Positions 1-13,113 of a stretch of DNA of 64,000 bases are shown piece after piece (positions within the stretch are counted from its first letter, which is position 1; every line of letters begins with the position of its first letter). Under the pieces are notes generated by a model that was not told the DNA's origin, made no database searches, and saw nothing but the letters and a program-made list of their open reading frames with translations. The position numbers and the translations under genes were made by a program. This DNA is from Sympetrum striolatum (taxonomy: Eukaryota > Arthropoda > Insecta > Odonata > Libellulidae). Location of the stretch: assembly GCA_947579665.1 (NCBI GenBank), contig CANPUZ010000034.1, forward strand, positions 186,001 to 250,000. Direction: 5' to 3'.

Positions 1-3000
1 TTTACATCGGCCCAATTAGAGCCTAAGAAGAGTTCATTTAAATGTAAATAATCCATATTTGTACCAGAGTTATCAAATTTACAATAAGTTTTTGTAGCTG
101 CACACAAAGATACAAGGTTAAATGCTGGTCCGGGAGACCTATAACGCGTTACCTTTGACAGTAATTTTGGCCAGGAGTGTACTTCTAAAAAAATATGTGA
201 TCGATACAAATCTTACTCGTCTTAGTAACTATGGTGAGCGAGTTAATTATTTTTCCAGTCCATGACTAGCCAAGAGAATTTGGTATTCATATACCGTATT
301 AGTTTGCTGCAATGAACATAAATTCATTTCATCCATTATTACAAGGTTTCTCTTTGTATATTTATCAAGTAAAGATTGCAATTAATTTAAGAACAATTCT
401 ATTAGAGACCAATGGAATCTATAAACAGCAATTAATGTTAGTGAAACTTTGGAATTCAGATCAATAGTTAATTCAATCATATCTGCAGTAGGAAAACAAA
501 AGGAGTTCAAAATTCATGGAAGTGAAATACATAAAAATAAAAACTGTAACACCTCCAGCACGGTAGTCAGTTTTACATTTAGCAAATTGGTCATAACCAG
601 TAATATGATTTAAATATGATTCTAAGTAATCAACCCAAATCTCAGAAAAAATAATAATTTACGGTTCAAATTCTAAGTTTTCTAAAAAAAAGTACAAAAT
701 TATCAAAATTATATCTCATACTTCTTATATTTACATTATTTGGAGACATTTCCACTGTTTAATTTAAAATATCTTCGAAATCAGCCATTGTAGAAATAGA
801 AACATTATCTGCGGTGGAAAGAAAAATAAATAGTACTTCAATAAGATCATTATAGCTAGTGAATTGATAATAAAAATAAGTAACATAAGAAAATTAGAAA
901 AGTTAAAAACTTGTAATAATAAATGAGCTGATTGACGCTACACTTACAAGATAAAGAATTAATGAATAAACAATTACAATCTTGTAAATCAACCAGCGAA
1001 TTTTCATGTTTAACTGGATCATTCATTAAAATTGAACCGTTTCTTATCCATAGAACTCACGATCCACAGCCCAAGGCTTCCATCGAAAGGAAACATACGC
1101 AGACCTTCTCGAAAGGGTTTGCTTCTTTTCCTTAACGTTTCGTCGATTCTTGGGATTACTATTCCAGGCGTTTCATTCTCTCTTTTGCCCTTTCGCTAAC
1201 ATGAGTCCACATTATATTTGGATTTGAAGCTCTCGCCTTTTTAGCAACTCCCAAAACATACGCATTTGCTACCTGCGGAACTCTATGAATATCTAATACA
1301 TTCTAACGGGTATTTTGCCTGAGGTCATCTTCTTTCTAATACTCGTTCACTTAATCTAGCATTGGATTCTCAAACATGGTTTCCATCCTGCGTAGCTTCC
1401 TTGAGCATTGGGATTATATGAAAGCATTGCGTAGAATCAGTGGCACTTGCTATCAGATTGGACAGGTCCTTTTATTATACTATCTAAATCGGAACGCTGA
1501 CACTGTTAGCACAACTCTGACTTTTACACTAAATGCACAAATTGTTTAATTGATGCTTCGCCAAAGTTTTCTAGCACGCGCCGCAATCAGCCATGAATGA
1601 GCAACGCAGAACGCTATTCAATGCACGTTTTGAAGGAGGGACCCCATCGTTTCTGACTCCTATAATATAATCTCGGACTTAATAAATTCGTCTAAGTCAA
1701 GAAAGGGGTTAAGTTTATTAAAAGTCGACACTCCGTAGATATTAACTTATTTTGATTGGTGTTTTATTCATCACAAATATATGCAAATTTAATCTTCTTT
1801 GTTTTCGGTTTCTATGTCTTTAGCAAAATTAAGTGATAGAGTATAATAAAAGGGTCTCAAGAAAGAAATAGTATTCGCATTGATATCGCCGATGATAGAT
1901 TTCAGTTCCAAATTATGGTAACTTTGGAAAGAATAATAAGTTTATTTTCCATAACACATCTCATTGAGATAAGTCGATTCACTTCTTAGGAGCGAATCTC
2001 GTGCAACGGACAGTCACACACTTCTATTTAATGTTTCATTCACTTAAAATGCTCGACTCCAGAACGTTCGGAAAGGCTTCCATAAATATTGCACATCAAA
2101 TTCGTTTAGAAGAAAGAAATTAAACAAAATTTAAATTACAAACATTAGTTCTACTAAATAGAAACATATACCAAAATAAGGGAAATTAAATATGGATTTT
2201 TTCTTTGGCTTTGAAATATATTTTTGAAACAAATTTACGAAAATAATAGAAAAATAAACGAAATTGAGTAAACTCTCGTTTTATTAACCAACCAGCGTTT
2301 TCCAATTAGAATGGACATAGAATTTGTAAAATTATGGTTAAGGGATTATAATCTTCTCTATAACAAAGTAAATTTCAGAAAAAAGACAAAGCATTGTATA
2401 AATGTTCATTTAATTAATATCTTATCGGTTAACCACTGAATTCTGTCAATTGATCTGTTATTATGAAGCAGTCTATCTCAGAAATACCTTTAGAGAAAAT
2501 GTTGACAGCAAGGAATAAGATTTGTCTCATTGATAATATTAAATATTATATTTATTTATATAATAAAATATTAATATTAAAAAGGAGGATTTTCAGAATA
2601 TTTAAACTCGTATTTAGGCAAAGAAAGAAAAATAATCAATAAATGACATTTATGAAATCGGCATTCGCCTTCCTTACATTCCATAGGAAGAATCCGATAA
2701 TACACAAATTCGATAGAAATAATATAAAATTAGAATAAAATATACATCTTCGTTCTCCCGTTTCGTTCAAACAAATTCACGCAACAGTTTTCACATGCAA
2801 AAGACATTTTATAATCCCATATCGTAAAACAGAAAGTATAAGAGCTTTGTGTGGAATCAAGTAGTTCACTCACCTATTAAGAGATATTGATTTAATCTCA
2901 AGTCAAAGTCTCAAATTATTCGTCTTTTTAACTCTGATAACATTTTTCCCGAGATTTGAATTAGTTTGACGAGATTTAAATCATCAACTCCATTAAATAG

Positions 3001-4400
3001 TGTTTCATTCTATTTAATTTCGGATATATTAAGGCAAGAGATATCAACTCTGTCTTCTGCGTGTTTCTGTAGCAGGTCCATATCCATAGTGCCATCAGAT
3101 GAGAAATTGACGTTCGGGGAATCTCTTCATCTCGGGGTAAAATAACATCCGAGCATCATTAAACGGTGAAAGTCATAACCCGCAGTTAATGGTCCGTGGC
3201 ATGATCCATCTAATAAAGACTCGCTTATTCGATCGGCATTGCGCTGCAGCTACACCATTATTCCGCTAATGTTATCTGCTCACGCACTCCGCTGCCTTTT
3301 CTTCGGCCGCCTTGACATGACGAGTTTGACCTTCATGAAAGGATCGTGCCTTCGAAGAGACCACTTTTTAACCTTTTGCTAAATCTTGCGTCTCATTTAT
3401 GTCTCATTAGTTGCGGAAAAACTGATGATTCGCCTAAAAAAGATGGGAACTGGTAAAACGTGGGATATAGCACAGCATGAGAGCCTGTCTCCTTCAAAAT
3501 GAAACCTCATTTTTCTCTTTAAGGAAAATTAAATCAGAATAGAGCGAATGTTAAATTTGCTAAACCTCATTTCCGTTGCTATACTACATACTATACCATA
3601 GGTTTTTCGTTGAGAAAGTTATCTTTTTTATATTTGAAATTTCTTATAGATAGAAATCTGTGTGGTAAGACCCACGTAAATGCACTCGGAAAGAACTCAG
3701 GAGGAGAAATAAAATCACTCGATAACGAAATATTTCTACTCCAATCAGTCAAATTTTTAGGTAGGCACCGGAAAATCATTCTCATTTTATCGAAAATGTT
3801 GAGGCTAACAATTATAAAACACGTTAGTGGACGGAAGACGACTGACCATTTTCTTTCTTTTGAACTGCTGGCGAAAGCATTATGAGCGGTCTACAAATTC
3901 TGAATCGGAACCCAAACACCGTTAGAACGATTTTACAACAGTCGAAGCAAAGACGCCCGCGCGTTTCCTACCAATCAACGTTTGAGGCTCTCCGAAGAGA
4001 CTTGCTTTCAAGTTTATTTATTTATCATTACACATTCTGCAAGTAGAATTTCTTTCCGCGGCAGCTCCAGGTATTGTCTATATAAAACTTAATTCAAACC
4101 CCAATCCCTAACACCATACATAACACACAAACAAATATTCCAAAAATATCGTCACTTCCCTCAGACAGTATTTGAAAACCGCAACATTACAACAAGATCT
4201 AATTTGCATACATCTCCCCTCCAAAACATGTACTCAACATATATCCTTTAATCACAAAAACTAAATTTCACATTTTGCAGTGTCACGTTTCAAGCCAAAC
4301 TGTTACTCCATCATTTTCACGTCGTCATCACAAATATCAAAATAATACAAAACATAGCAATAAAATCAATTGTTCTCTTCCTTTCCTACGTAAACATAGC
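1..4400. other. AT-rich DNA without recognisable gene
   Basis: Short open frames occur on both strands (for example at 932-1135 and 3610-3885), but none shows a domain, a codon bias or a convincing splice context that I recognise. No tandem or inverted repeat stands out. I see nothing to annotate here. Confidence 0.6.
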
Positions 4401-4689
4401 AATATTGAATTCACTTAACTACAGCATCTACTTTTAAACTCCTTTCTATTTTCTGTAAGGATTTGAAGAGCTCTTCAGGCGACATATTCCGTTCTTTTGC
4501 CCCTCTATTTGCAATAGAACATTTGGCGATGTAATTTCTTTGTTTCTTCAGCTTTAATTTGCGCTTTCCCTCGTGCAATATTCCCTCTGCTTATCCTCCG
4601 TTTCTGACCTGAAAGATGCCGATTTACTCTCCGTTTTCTGCCCAACCGAGAATCTCTAACATTTTCATAACTCTTCCCGATGTCTACCT

Positions 4690-5405
4690 TGCTCACACCT
4701 AGCTGCCTTGAACTTTCGCTATCTTTTTAATATTAATTTTATCATGCAGATCCCACACATTTGTTGGATATTCTAAAATAGGTCTCACTATTGTCTTATA
4801 CCCTAACTCTTCTACCACCTTTCTACTTCCTTTTAAGTTTCTTATCAAGTAATGTAGATTTTTAATCGCTTTAGACAAGATTTTGTCTATGCGGGTATCC
4901 AAATTATAAGTTAGTGCAACCCCCAAGTGCCTGCCTTTTCATACACTGGGAATTATCTCTCTATTAAACTCATAACCATTTTCTCCATCTTTTCTCTTAG
5001 TAGTGAATTTTATGTGTTTACTTTTCTTAGCATTTATACCTTCATTCCCATTGATAAAGACCGCCTTTCAACTGTTTCAATGCCTTCTGGTAATATTTTA
5101 GTATCCTTCTTACAGTTTATCTCCCTATAAATAATGCAATCGTCCACAAAAAGCCTTATTTTAGATTTTATGCAATTCGGTAAGTCGTATATACCAATTA
5201 AGAAAAGTAATATACCGATTACACTTCCTTGAGGAACTCCTGAATTTATTTATATTTTGTCGGATAAAGTATCGCCTACTCTTACCCGCTGTGATGTACC
5301 GATTGAGAGATTTCGCAATCACGTTCTAACCTTCCCTTCTATAGCCAATTCATCAATTCTTGCTACCTGGTGATGCGGTAAAATGCTGTGGGAAAATCGA
5401 TTGAA
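4690..5405 (-). pseudogene. LINE reverse transcriptase relic (Jockey/CR1-type)
   Basis: Read on the minus strand, this is the back half of a non-LTR retrotransposon reverse transcriptase. In order it shows a decayed DFPTAFYRIT segment (family norm AFDxVxH), WLRN-like and SQRVRVG remnants near 5300, the motif GVPQGSVIGILLF at about 5245-5205, and FVDD at about 5150 in place of the catalytic [FY]ADD. The post-RT part at 4926-4699 contains ALTYNLDTRIDKI and a YKTIVRPILEY stretch, both typical of these LINEs. Stops and frameshifts split the frame, and the 5' portion with the endonuclease is missing, as in 5'-truncated insertions. The seen motifs make the superfamily secure; the clade is an inference. 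It is not functional: one catalytic Asp context is changed and the frame is broken. Confidence 0.85.
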
Positions 5406-7575
5406 AAGGAAAAGGACGTTTTACAGAGTTCAGTCTGAAAGCTTGCTTACAGCAAGGAGAAGGCAGCTGATATCACTGGCCTTTCGGGAATATTTTTTTC
5501 GTGCAGTTTAGGCAAACTGGCGATTGGAGATTCATTTGAGTTTCTTATTGGCGGATAGTAGACGGAACTGTTTAAACTTTTTTCACTCGATTCTGGAAAG
5601 TGGCGGAAGGGCTTATTGTTATGTCTCCCCTCTTTAATTACTCTGCGACCCACCTTACCAAAGCAAAAATATTATTTATTTATTTTTATATCTTCTCTAT
5701 AGCGTTCCGCCGAGTCAGGCTTAATCACATTGATAATATAGGATATCCAAGGCCTCGAAATTTCAAATATTTTGTAGAAGAAATTCGCAACGAGCGAGGG
5801 ATTTGCGAGGGAAGGTATATTTAGGGGTACTCTAGGTGTAGTTCAGGGATATTTAACTGATGAGACTGAAAAAGTACATGCATCAGAGAAGGAGAAATAG
5901 CAAAAATAAAAAAATTAAAGTAAATATAGCAGAGCTTTATTATGGAGGCAATCGAAGAGAAATATTTGTTAGAACAGATAAAAATAAATTAACAGAAGAG
6001 AGAAAAAAATAACCGGAATCCAACAGAATTAGAAAATGAAAACTCGGAGGGAAATAAATATATCATACAATCAAAATAGCACTGAAAAGTAAAATTTTTA
6101 CGAATAATTGATTTTATAAATTGAAAACTTAGAGTCAAAACGTTTAAAATGGACGGTGGGAGGAAATGGACCGAAGCCGCTCCCGCAACAGCGAGTTGCT
6201 CCTTTTCAGCGCTCAATCGCAGAGGCGCGCATAAAATTGTGCGATGACTTCGTAGAAACTCGGGAATTTATAACAGTCGGTCTTTTTAATCGAACTCATT
6301 AATTTTAAATATAAAAATTTCAATTTTCACTGCCACTATGATTTGAGCATTTTCACATCCTTGTCTGTACGTCGCAGATGTCAAGTTGTACTACTCTTTA
6401 CAATGCTCTTTCTTCTCTCAATCCGCAAATTTTATTTATTTCATGAATGGATGAAACATGTTTTCGGACAAAGAGCTCTAGGTTTTTGATCCCAATTAAT
6501 TCGGGACGAACGTTTTTTGCGACGCCATGAAACGACATCGATCGTCGGATGAATTCGACCAACATTTTGAAGGCGCCCATTAGAACCTGACTTGAAACAA
6601 CAACTCCCCCTCTCGAAAAGTTTTAATAGAAACAAAAAAAATAAGGGTTAAAATGAAAGCGCAATCAGGGAAAAGGCTTTGAGAATAGTTTTAAAAATTC
6701 ATTGAACGTCTCGGTTTCGAAATTGCTTTATTTCTCACCTCAAAATTGGCTTCGGGTTTTAGATGAGAAAATCCTCATCGGTGAATGGAGAAATACTCCA
6801 TAGTAATTTCGGTAAGACACTATCGGAATAAATGGCAATCGTCAACTAGAAATATAGATATGATTACCACTAAGATTCTGAAACAGACACCATTAAATCT
6901 ATTATCTATATACATGATTGAGAATGAGCAATGTATATCTTCAAAATCCAAAGGAAAATCAAATTATCAGAATCTTACTGGTGTGTTCATTTTCTTTCCC
7001 TAGACTTTAATAAAAAAAAGTAAAGCTAAAACGTTTGTTTTACTCCTTGGCATTATGTCCCCGGGAAAGCACTGTTTAGATTGATTCCAAACCTTTTAAT
7101 CGCCTCTAATTCAATCCATGACAACCATCGGTTCTGCTTGTTTACACAATTAATTTAATTTACTGCCTTCAAATGCGAATAGAATGTCAATAACTTACTC
7201 CATCACTTCGTTAATCACTCTCCCACTTATTTAGTTTTACTCTTTCTTCAAAACAGAAAATATGAACAACTCTTAAAATTTAAGGTTCATACCAAAGTAT
7301 TTCCTGCGCAACATTATATTGGTCTTTTTTCTTCTTTATATTGTTTTCATTTACACTCGATGATTTTTGCCGAAATTACAGAAAAAAAGCAGCGTTGAAT
7401 GTTCGTCCTCGAGTTTCATGCGATCATAAAAGCGCATTCTGGAAAAAGACAACTTTAAAGGCATTCTTCAATTGATTGTGTCCCCGCAATCTGGAAATTG
7501 AGTTTAACCTCTCTGTTATTGGAACCTCTTTAAAACACACTTCTACGGTCGTACTTATTCCGATACATGTTCCAC
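5406..7575. other. Intergenic, nothing recognised
   Basis: AT-rich sequence with only short open frames lacking recognisable domains. No repeat structure was seen by eye. Confidence 0.5.
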
Positions 7576-7576
7576 T

Positions 7577-7812
7577 GCCGGGTGGACGAGTGGTTAGCGC
7601 TATCGCTCCAACCCTAAGGCCCCGGGTTCGAATCCCGGCTGATCGGGATATTTTGATCAGGGAATGATGTGTGTGTTGTCTGACTTTCCTGGGGGGCAGG
7701 AAGGGCATCCGTAAAAGCCGCCAAGACCAACCTTATCATCACCATCGCCAACATCACAAGCAATCAACAGACCCCACAAAATATGGGAAAAAGGCGTAGA
7801 GGAAAAAATACG
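7577..7812 (+). repeat. tRNA-derived SINE (Ser/Leu-type A box)
   Basis: The 5' head (7577-7650) has a polymerase III A box of the type TGGACGAGTGGTTA and a perfect B box GGTTCGAATCC about 45 bp downstream, the arrangement of a tRNA-Leu or tRNA-Ser gene. The acceptor and anticodon arms do not close into a functional tRNA. The head is followed by an unrelated body containing GGCAGGAAGGGCATCCGT and a 3' tail with ATCACCATCGCCAACATCA and a GGGAAAAAGGCG stretch. That three-part layout is the standard one for arthropod tRNA-SINEs mobilised by a partner LINE. The 3' boundary is approximate. The head is nearly intact, so the copy is fairly young. Confidence 0.85.
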
Positions 7813-9600
7813 ATATCGTCAAATTTTTAATTATCTTAATGAAGTATTCGTGGAGAAGAGTTTCCATGGATCTTTTTCTTTAATTTTACGAAAACTTCCA
7901 TATTCTATCATGTATTCTTATTTCTCTCCATACGAATATTCCTCCATTCATCTGACGTCTTCCCTAAGATCGAGTGTTATTATATTTTCTTCAAATATTA
8001 TACCAGTCAATAGTGGCGTTTCTTATCGCTGGATAGTTTCTATTTCCCACGATTTCGTATTCAGGCAAACAATTTCAAATGAAAAATGAATGCTTAAGAC
8101 CCAGTAGATGACGTTCAAATACCACAAACGTTATTTTTCTCGAAGGAAAACTAAATTTGAAATTATTGCGTATAGCCCTTAAGAATCTTATGCCTGAAAT
8201 GTTTGCAGAATGTATTTATTTGACGTTTGTCGATCAACGGAGGTCGGAAATGTATTTTCCAAACGGCGTTAAAGCTGGTCGTTTATTAATTTTCTTTGCA
8301 ATATCGCGCTATATTCTTGTTCATTTACAGCGGAAAAGAAGAATCGGCCAGTGGTGGAAATCACCTATCCAAGTACTTTTAAGCTAATAACAAATTGCGT
8401 TTTATATGTTTTCAGAAAAATCCAGATTTTTCATTATTCATCAATAGCTCAATATTTATCCTTATCGAATCATTCATCTAATTTAAAACTTCATTCTTTA
8501 TGATAATATTCCAAACTAGAATTACAAACGGAGTGCCTTAAAAATATCTTCACCAATTAATCACAAAACATCACACCATTCCTTTGTTCTCTTTCGCTGT
8601 CAAATCCGTTCACTCCATTGGCTCATTTCAGTTGTTTGACTCCGCTGTCGCGGTGGACTGGAGATGCAGTTAAGTTAGACCCACATATTTGTTAATTACA
8701 AATTCTTAAATGAAAAAAAAACATTGCCTCTTCTTCTGAAAGGCAGCCTCCAACGATTAGTTCTATAAATATCTACATATTCCGTATCTGCTGTCTCCGT
8801 ATTTATTTTCCAATTTTGATCCCTTCATTTACAATATTGAAGCATTTGCAGCGTAGAAGGTTACTCAGATGAGTAATATGATCAATTTTCTCGATTTTAT
8901 CTCGAATTAAATCGAGGAAAAGTTTTCCCCCTTTTACGAAAACGTGCAGAGGATTATAATTTACACGTTTGAGCTCACAATTTTGAAGTAAGGTCTTTAT
9001 GAAAGCGAGATTGAGAGTAAAAAGTCTTTTCTTCCATCTATACTTTCATCATGGATGTTGAAAACATAATTAATGTGTAAGTGAAAAGAGATAGAAAGGA
9101 ACACTTAAGAAGGAGTGGATATAAATAAAGACCAAACCTTCGGAAAATAATTCACAGTAGCTTCTGCGCTAGGGTGGAGCGTTTTGACAATTCTTTCCTA
9201 ATCGAAATGTAATACCCGGAAAAAGTAGCCAACCTCTATGGACATTACAGTTGTGATATAATTTTTTTAATCAAAAAATATATTCTGTGAGAATTTTAGC
9301 CTCGAAGTTTCGAAATTTCGACAAAAACATCGAAATTGTCATCAATTCTCATTAATTCCTTCACACGGTGGCTCGTAGCGGTAGCTAAGCATTGCTGTTT
9401 CGCATCTATTTATAAAATTTAATATATTATTTATATATATATAGTTATTATATTTCTTAGTACGTCATGAGCCAACTTAAAGACGATGAGCTTTATTTTC
9501 TTGTCAGGAAGGAAAGACAGGACACCAATACTGGTTGAAAGTATCCTTCGAATATTCGAGGAATTAACTAGAAAAGCAATGGAATGAGCTGTTTATACAC
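7813..9600. other. Intergenic, nothing recognised
   Basis: AT-rich DNA. Open frames at 7850-8089 and 8157-8387 have no recognisable domain. Nothing else seen. Confidence 0.5.
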
Positions 9601-9604
9601 TATA

Positions 9605-9616
9605 GCTGTTATGACA

Positions 9617-9652
<36 letters not shown>

Positions 9653-9704
9653 CTATTATATATAGATGCTTCTCCGGATTCATTCATGTATCCATATATA
9701 TATA
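9605..9704. repeat. (TA)n microsatellite and linker module
   Basis: A TA-rich tract (9617-9652) is followed by the linker module GATGCTTCTCCGGATTCATT (9665-9684) and more TA repeats. The same linker recurs at the unit boundaries of the neighbouring array. It is in this orientation at about 16,805 and reverse-complemented at about 10,804, 11,964 and 22,445. TA tracts are natural Helitron targets, since insertion occurs between A and T. Confidence 0.8.
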
Positions 9705-10780
9705 CGAGTAAAATGTAGCTTGCATACTGCAAGCAGATCCGCATATTAATTTCATATCGGCATCATTTTGGGAGGGTCCTCAAAAGAAAATAAAAGGGTT
9801 GTAAATTTTCTTAAAATTCGCTGAAATTTCATTGTCTGGCATCGAACCCGGGTCTTCCTGGTGAAATTACTATGCAGCGCAACAAAAGATAACCATCTCT
9901 AACTATGTGTGAAAATTCAAGCAGAAATATTGGCTACAACTGCCTCAAAAGACGTTCTAATTTTCACGAATGTAAATGGCTCTCTGGATTCGAACCAAGG
10001 ACGATCCTGGAAATCTAAAATTTGTTTCTGAAACCTATAAATGATACTTATATATATACCGAATTTCAAGTTTCTATATTATTGGGAATGGTTTCAAAAT
10101 AATTCCTAAATATCGGATCAATTTCTGATTGCAGAGACACCTGGTGTCGAACCCAGGAAATATTGTAATCTGAGAATGCAAAGTTTGATTTGTAAGGGCT
10201 GGCTTTTTTATCATGCAAAGTTTGAAGTCGATAGCATGCCAGGAAGTACCTTAATTTTGTTACCGTTATCTCCGTAAGAAATGCATTGAGAAGTGCAAAT
10301 TGCCCTCTGGGATCGAACCAAGGAACATCAGCGGACATCTAAAATTTGATTATGAAATATATTCATTTTATGTATTTACGTGCCGAGTTTCAAGTTTCCA
10401 TGCCATCGGAAAAGGGTCCAAAAAAAATCTTAAAAATCGCCACAATGCATTTTAAACGGCCGATTTTTGCCTCGACCTAGCATCGAACCCAGTATATTTT
10501 TTGTAAAACTCATTTATGTTTTCGATAGATCATGACCATATATATCGGCTCCTTGAGTTTTGAGTCCCTACCTATCAGGCAAGTATTTTTTAAAAATTCC
10601 CGAAAATCAAAGCAATGCATTTAAACGGGAAAAATCGGGACTTTGGGGCCCTCTGGAATCGAACCCATGACACTGAGGTTCAAAATCGCAATTTTTCTGG
10701 CGGTTACACGTTATGGCCAATACGTCGTAAAAATTTCAAGTCAATGACGCTTGTGGTTTAGGCTGTGAATTTGTATCCTC
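9705..10780 (-). repeat. Helitron-end B-box array, unit A
   Basis: This is a ~1.08-kb unit in minus orientation. Its 3' end on the minus strand is a 7-bp hairpin (GCTTGCA, 3-nt loop, TGCAAGC), then about 10 nt, then CTCG next to a TA tract. That is the layout of a Helitron 3' terminus. Going inward there are six diverged submonomers. Each carries a TCGAACC core on the plus strand (GGTTCGA on minus) near 9842, 9990, 10148, 10312, 10482 and 10659, so spacing is about 148-176 bp. No protein-coding capacity is recognisable. The same order of six submonomer types recurs in units C, D, E, F and G, so the ~1.08-kb unit is a higher-order repeat. Confidence 0.85.
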
Positions 10781-10838
10781 TCTCTATATATATATGATAT
10801 ATGAATGAATCCGGAGAAGCATCTATATATAATAGATA

Positions 10839-11941
10839 CGAGTAAAATGTAGCTTGCATACTGCAAGCAGATCGACAACACTAATTTCATATCGGCATCA
10901 TATCGGGACGGACATCAAAAGAAAAAAAAAATTCAAAATATTCGTAGAATTCGCTGCAATTTAATCACCTGGCAGCGAACCCCGGTCTTCCTGGTGTACT
11001 TACTATGCAGCAAAATAGAAAATTACCATATCATACTATGTGTGAAAATTCAAGCAAAACTATTAGGTGCAACTACCTCAAACGACGTCCTACTATTCAC
11101 ATACACTCCTTATTTGAGAAATTATAATGTGCTCTGGCATCGAACCCAGGAACAGCATGGTCTTATCTATTTTTTTTCTTAAACAAAGTGTTAATATACA
11201 TCTTCCATCTAAGCAAGAGCTCCCTTACATATCGATAAATGCATAAAAAAATTATGAAAAGATACCCCATAGTATTATATATGGGTGATATTTTTACCGC
11301 CCGGCATCGAACCCGGGTCTTTCAGGCAATACTTTCTATGCAGCACAAAAGAAAAACACCATCTCTAACCGCGTATGCAAATTCAAGCAGAAATATTGGT
11401 TACAACTGCCTCAAATGACGTCCTACTTTTCCTTTATATTCCTTATGAGAGAAACGTTATTGTGCTCTGGCTTCGAACCCAGGAACAGTACGGTCTTATG
11501 AAAATTTTTTTCTAAAACTTATTCGTACCATACATCTTCCAGCCAAGCACGAACATCCTATCATTTCGATAAGTGCATCTAAAAAAATAATGAAAAACGG
11601 CTCCCATGTATTTTAAAGGGCAGATCTTTGCATCGTCCTAGCATCGAACCCAGGATAACTTTTGTAAAAGTCATTGATGTTTTCGAAAGTCCAAGACCAT
11701 TAATATAGGCACCTTGAGTTTTACTTCTCTACCTATCCGGAAAGTATTTTTTTTTAATTCCCGAAAATCACGGCAATGCATTCAAACGGGAAAAATCGGG
11801 ACTTTGGGGCCCTCTGGAATCGAACCTATGACACTGAGGATCAAAGTCTCTTTTTTCCTGGGGGTTTCACGTTATGGCCAATATGTCATAAAAATTTCAG
11901 ATCAATGACGCTTGTAGTTTAGGCTGTGAATTTGTATCCTA
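10839..11941 (-). repeat. Helitron-end B-box array, unit B (variant)
   Basis: Unit in minus orientation with the same hairpin-CTCG end (10,839-10,866) and the same opposite end (TTTAGGCTGTGAATTTGTATC). Its internal order differs. B-box cores lie near 10,976, 11,139, 11,306, 11,472, 11,643 and 11,819. The first two submonomer types (GGCATCGAACCCGGGTCT, then GTGCTCTGGCATCGAACCC) are repeated as a pair, in place of types 2-4 of the other units. This points to unequal exchange or replication slippage between submonomers. Confidence 0.85.
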
Positions 11942-12004
11942 TCTATCTATATAGGTATATATATGAATGAATCCGGAGAAGCATCTATATATAATAGATA
12001 TATA

Positions 12005-13081
12005 CGAGTAAAATGTTGCTTGCATACTGCAAGCACATCGATAACACAAATTTTTAGTCGGCATGACATAGAGTGAGTCCTCAAAAGAAAAAAAATGGAT
12101 TGAAAATATTCTTAATTTCCACTGCAATTTATTCGTCTGGCATCGAACCCGGGTCTCTCCGGTGATTTTTACTATGCAGCACCATGGAAGATCACCATCT
12201 CTAAGTATGTGTGAAATTTCAAGCAGAAATATTAATTGGAACTACCTCAAACGACGTTCTACTTTTCACGAATGTAAATGGCTCTCTGGATTCGAACCAA
12301 GGACGATCTAGGAGATCTAAAACATGTTTTTCGAATGAATCAATGTTCTCTATCTATATGCCTACTTTCATGTTTTAATATTATTGGGAAGGGGTTTAAA
12401 TTAATTCTTAAAAATCGGATATTTTACTGATTGTAGAGACGCCTGGTGTCGAACCCAGGAAATATTGGAGGCTGTGAATGCACAGTATGTCTTATTAGAA
12501 CTCCATCTTGTTTCATAAAAAGTTTGAAGTCGATATCATGCCGGGAAGTGCCTAAAACCTTTTTCTGTTATCTCCATAAGAAATGCATTGAGGAATGTAA
12601 ATTGCTCTCTGGGGTCGAACCAAGAATCATCAGCAAATATGTAAAATTTGATTATGAAATATATTTATGATCTTCAACTCCATGCCAAATTTCAAGTTTC
12701 CATTCCATCGGGAAAGGGTCCAAAAAAAAATCTTAAAAATCGCCACAATATATATTAAACGGCCGATTTTTGCCTTGACCTAGCATCGAACCCAGGATAT
12801 TTTTTGAAAAACTCAATTATGTTTTTGATAGATCATGACTATATATATAGGCTCCTAGAGTTTCGATTCTCTACCTATCCTGGAAGTATTTTTTAAAAAT
12901 TCCCGAAAATCAAAGCAATGCATTTAAACGGGAAAAATCGGGACTTTGGGACCCTCTGGAATCGAACTCATGACACTGAGGATCAAAGTCGCTTTTTTCC
13001 TGGGGGTTTCAAGTTATGGCCAATATGTCATAAAAATTTCAGATAAATGACGCTTGTAGTTTAGGCTGTGAATTAGTATCC
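12005..13081 (-). repeat. Helitron-end B-box array, unit C
   Basis: Minus-oriented unit with the standard six-submonomer order. TCGAACC cores lie near 12,142, 12,291, 12,449, 12,614, 12,784 and 12,960; the last is changed to TCGAACT. The terminal hairpin is at 12,017-12,033. The linker GAATGAATCCGGAGAAGC precedes it in reverse orientation relative to unit A. A (TCTA)n run at 13,081-13,106 separates it from unit D. Confidence 0.85.
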
Positions 13082-13113
13082 TATCTATCTATCTATCTAT
13101 CTATATAGGTATA

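Noticed and set aside
3610..3885. A 91-codon plus-strand frame overlapping a minus-strand frame
   Set aside because: No domain, signal, splice context or codon bias; length is within chance for AT-rich DNA.
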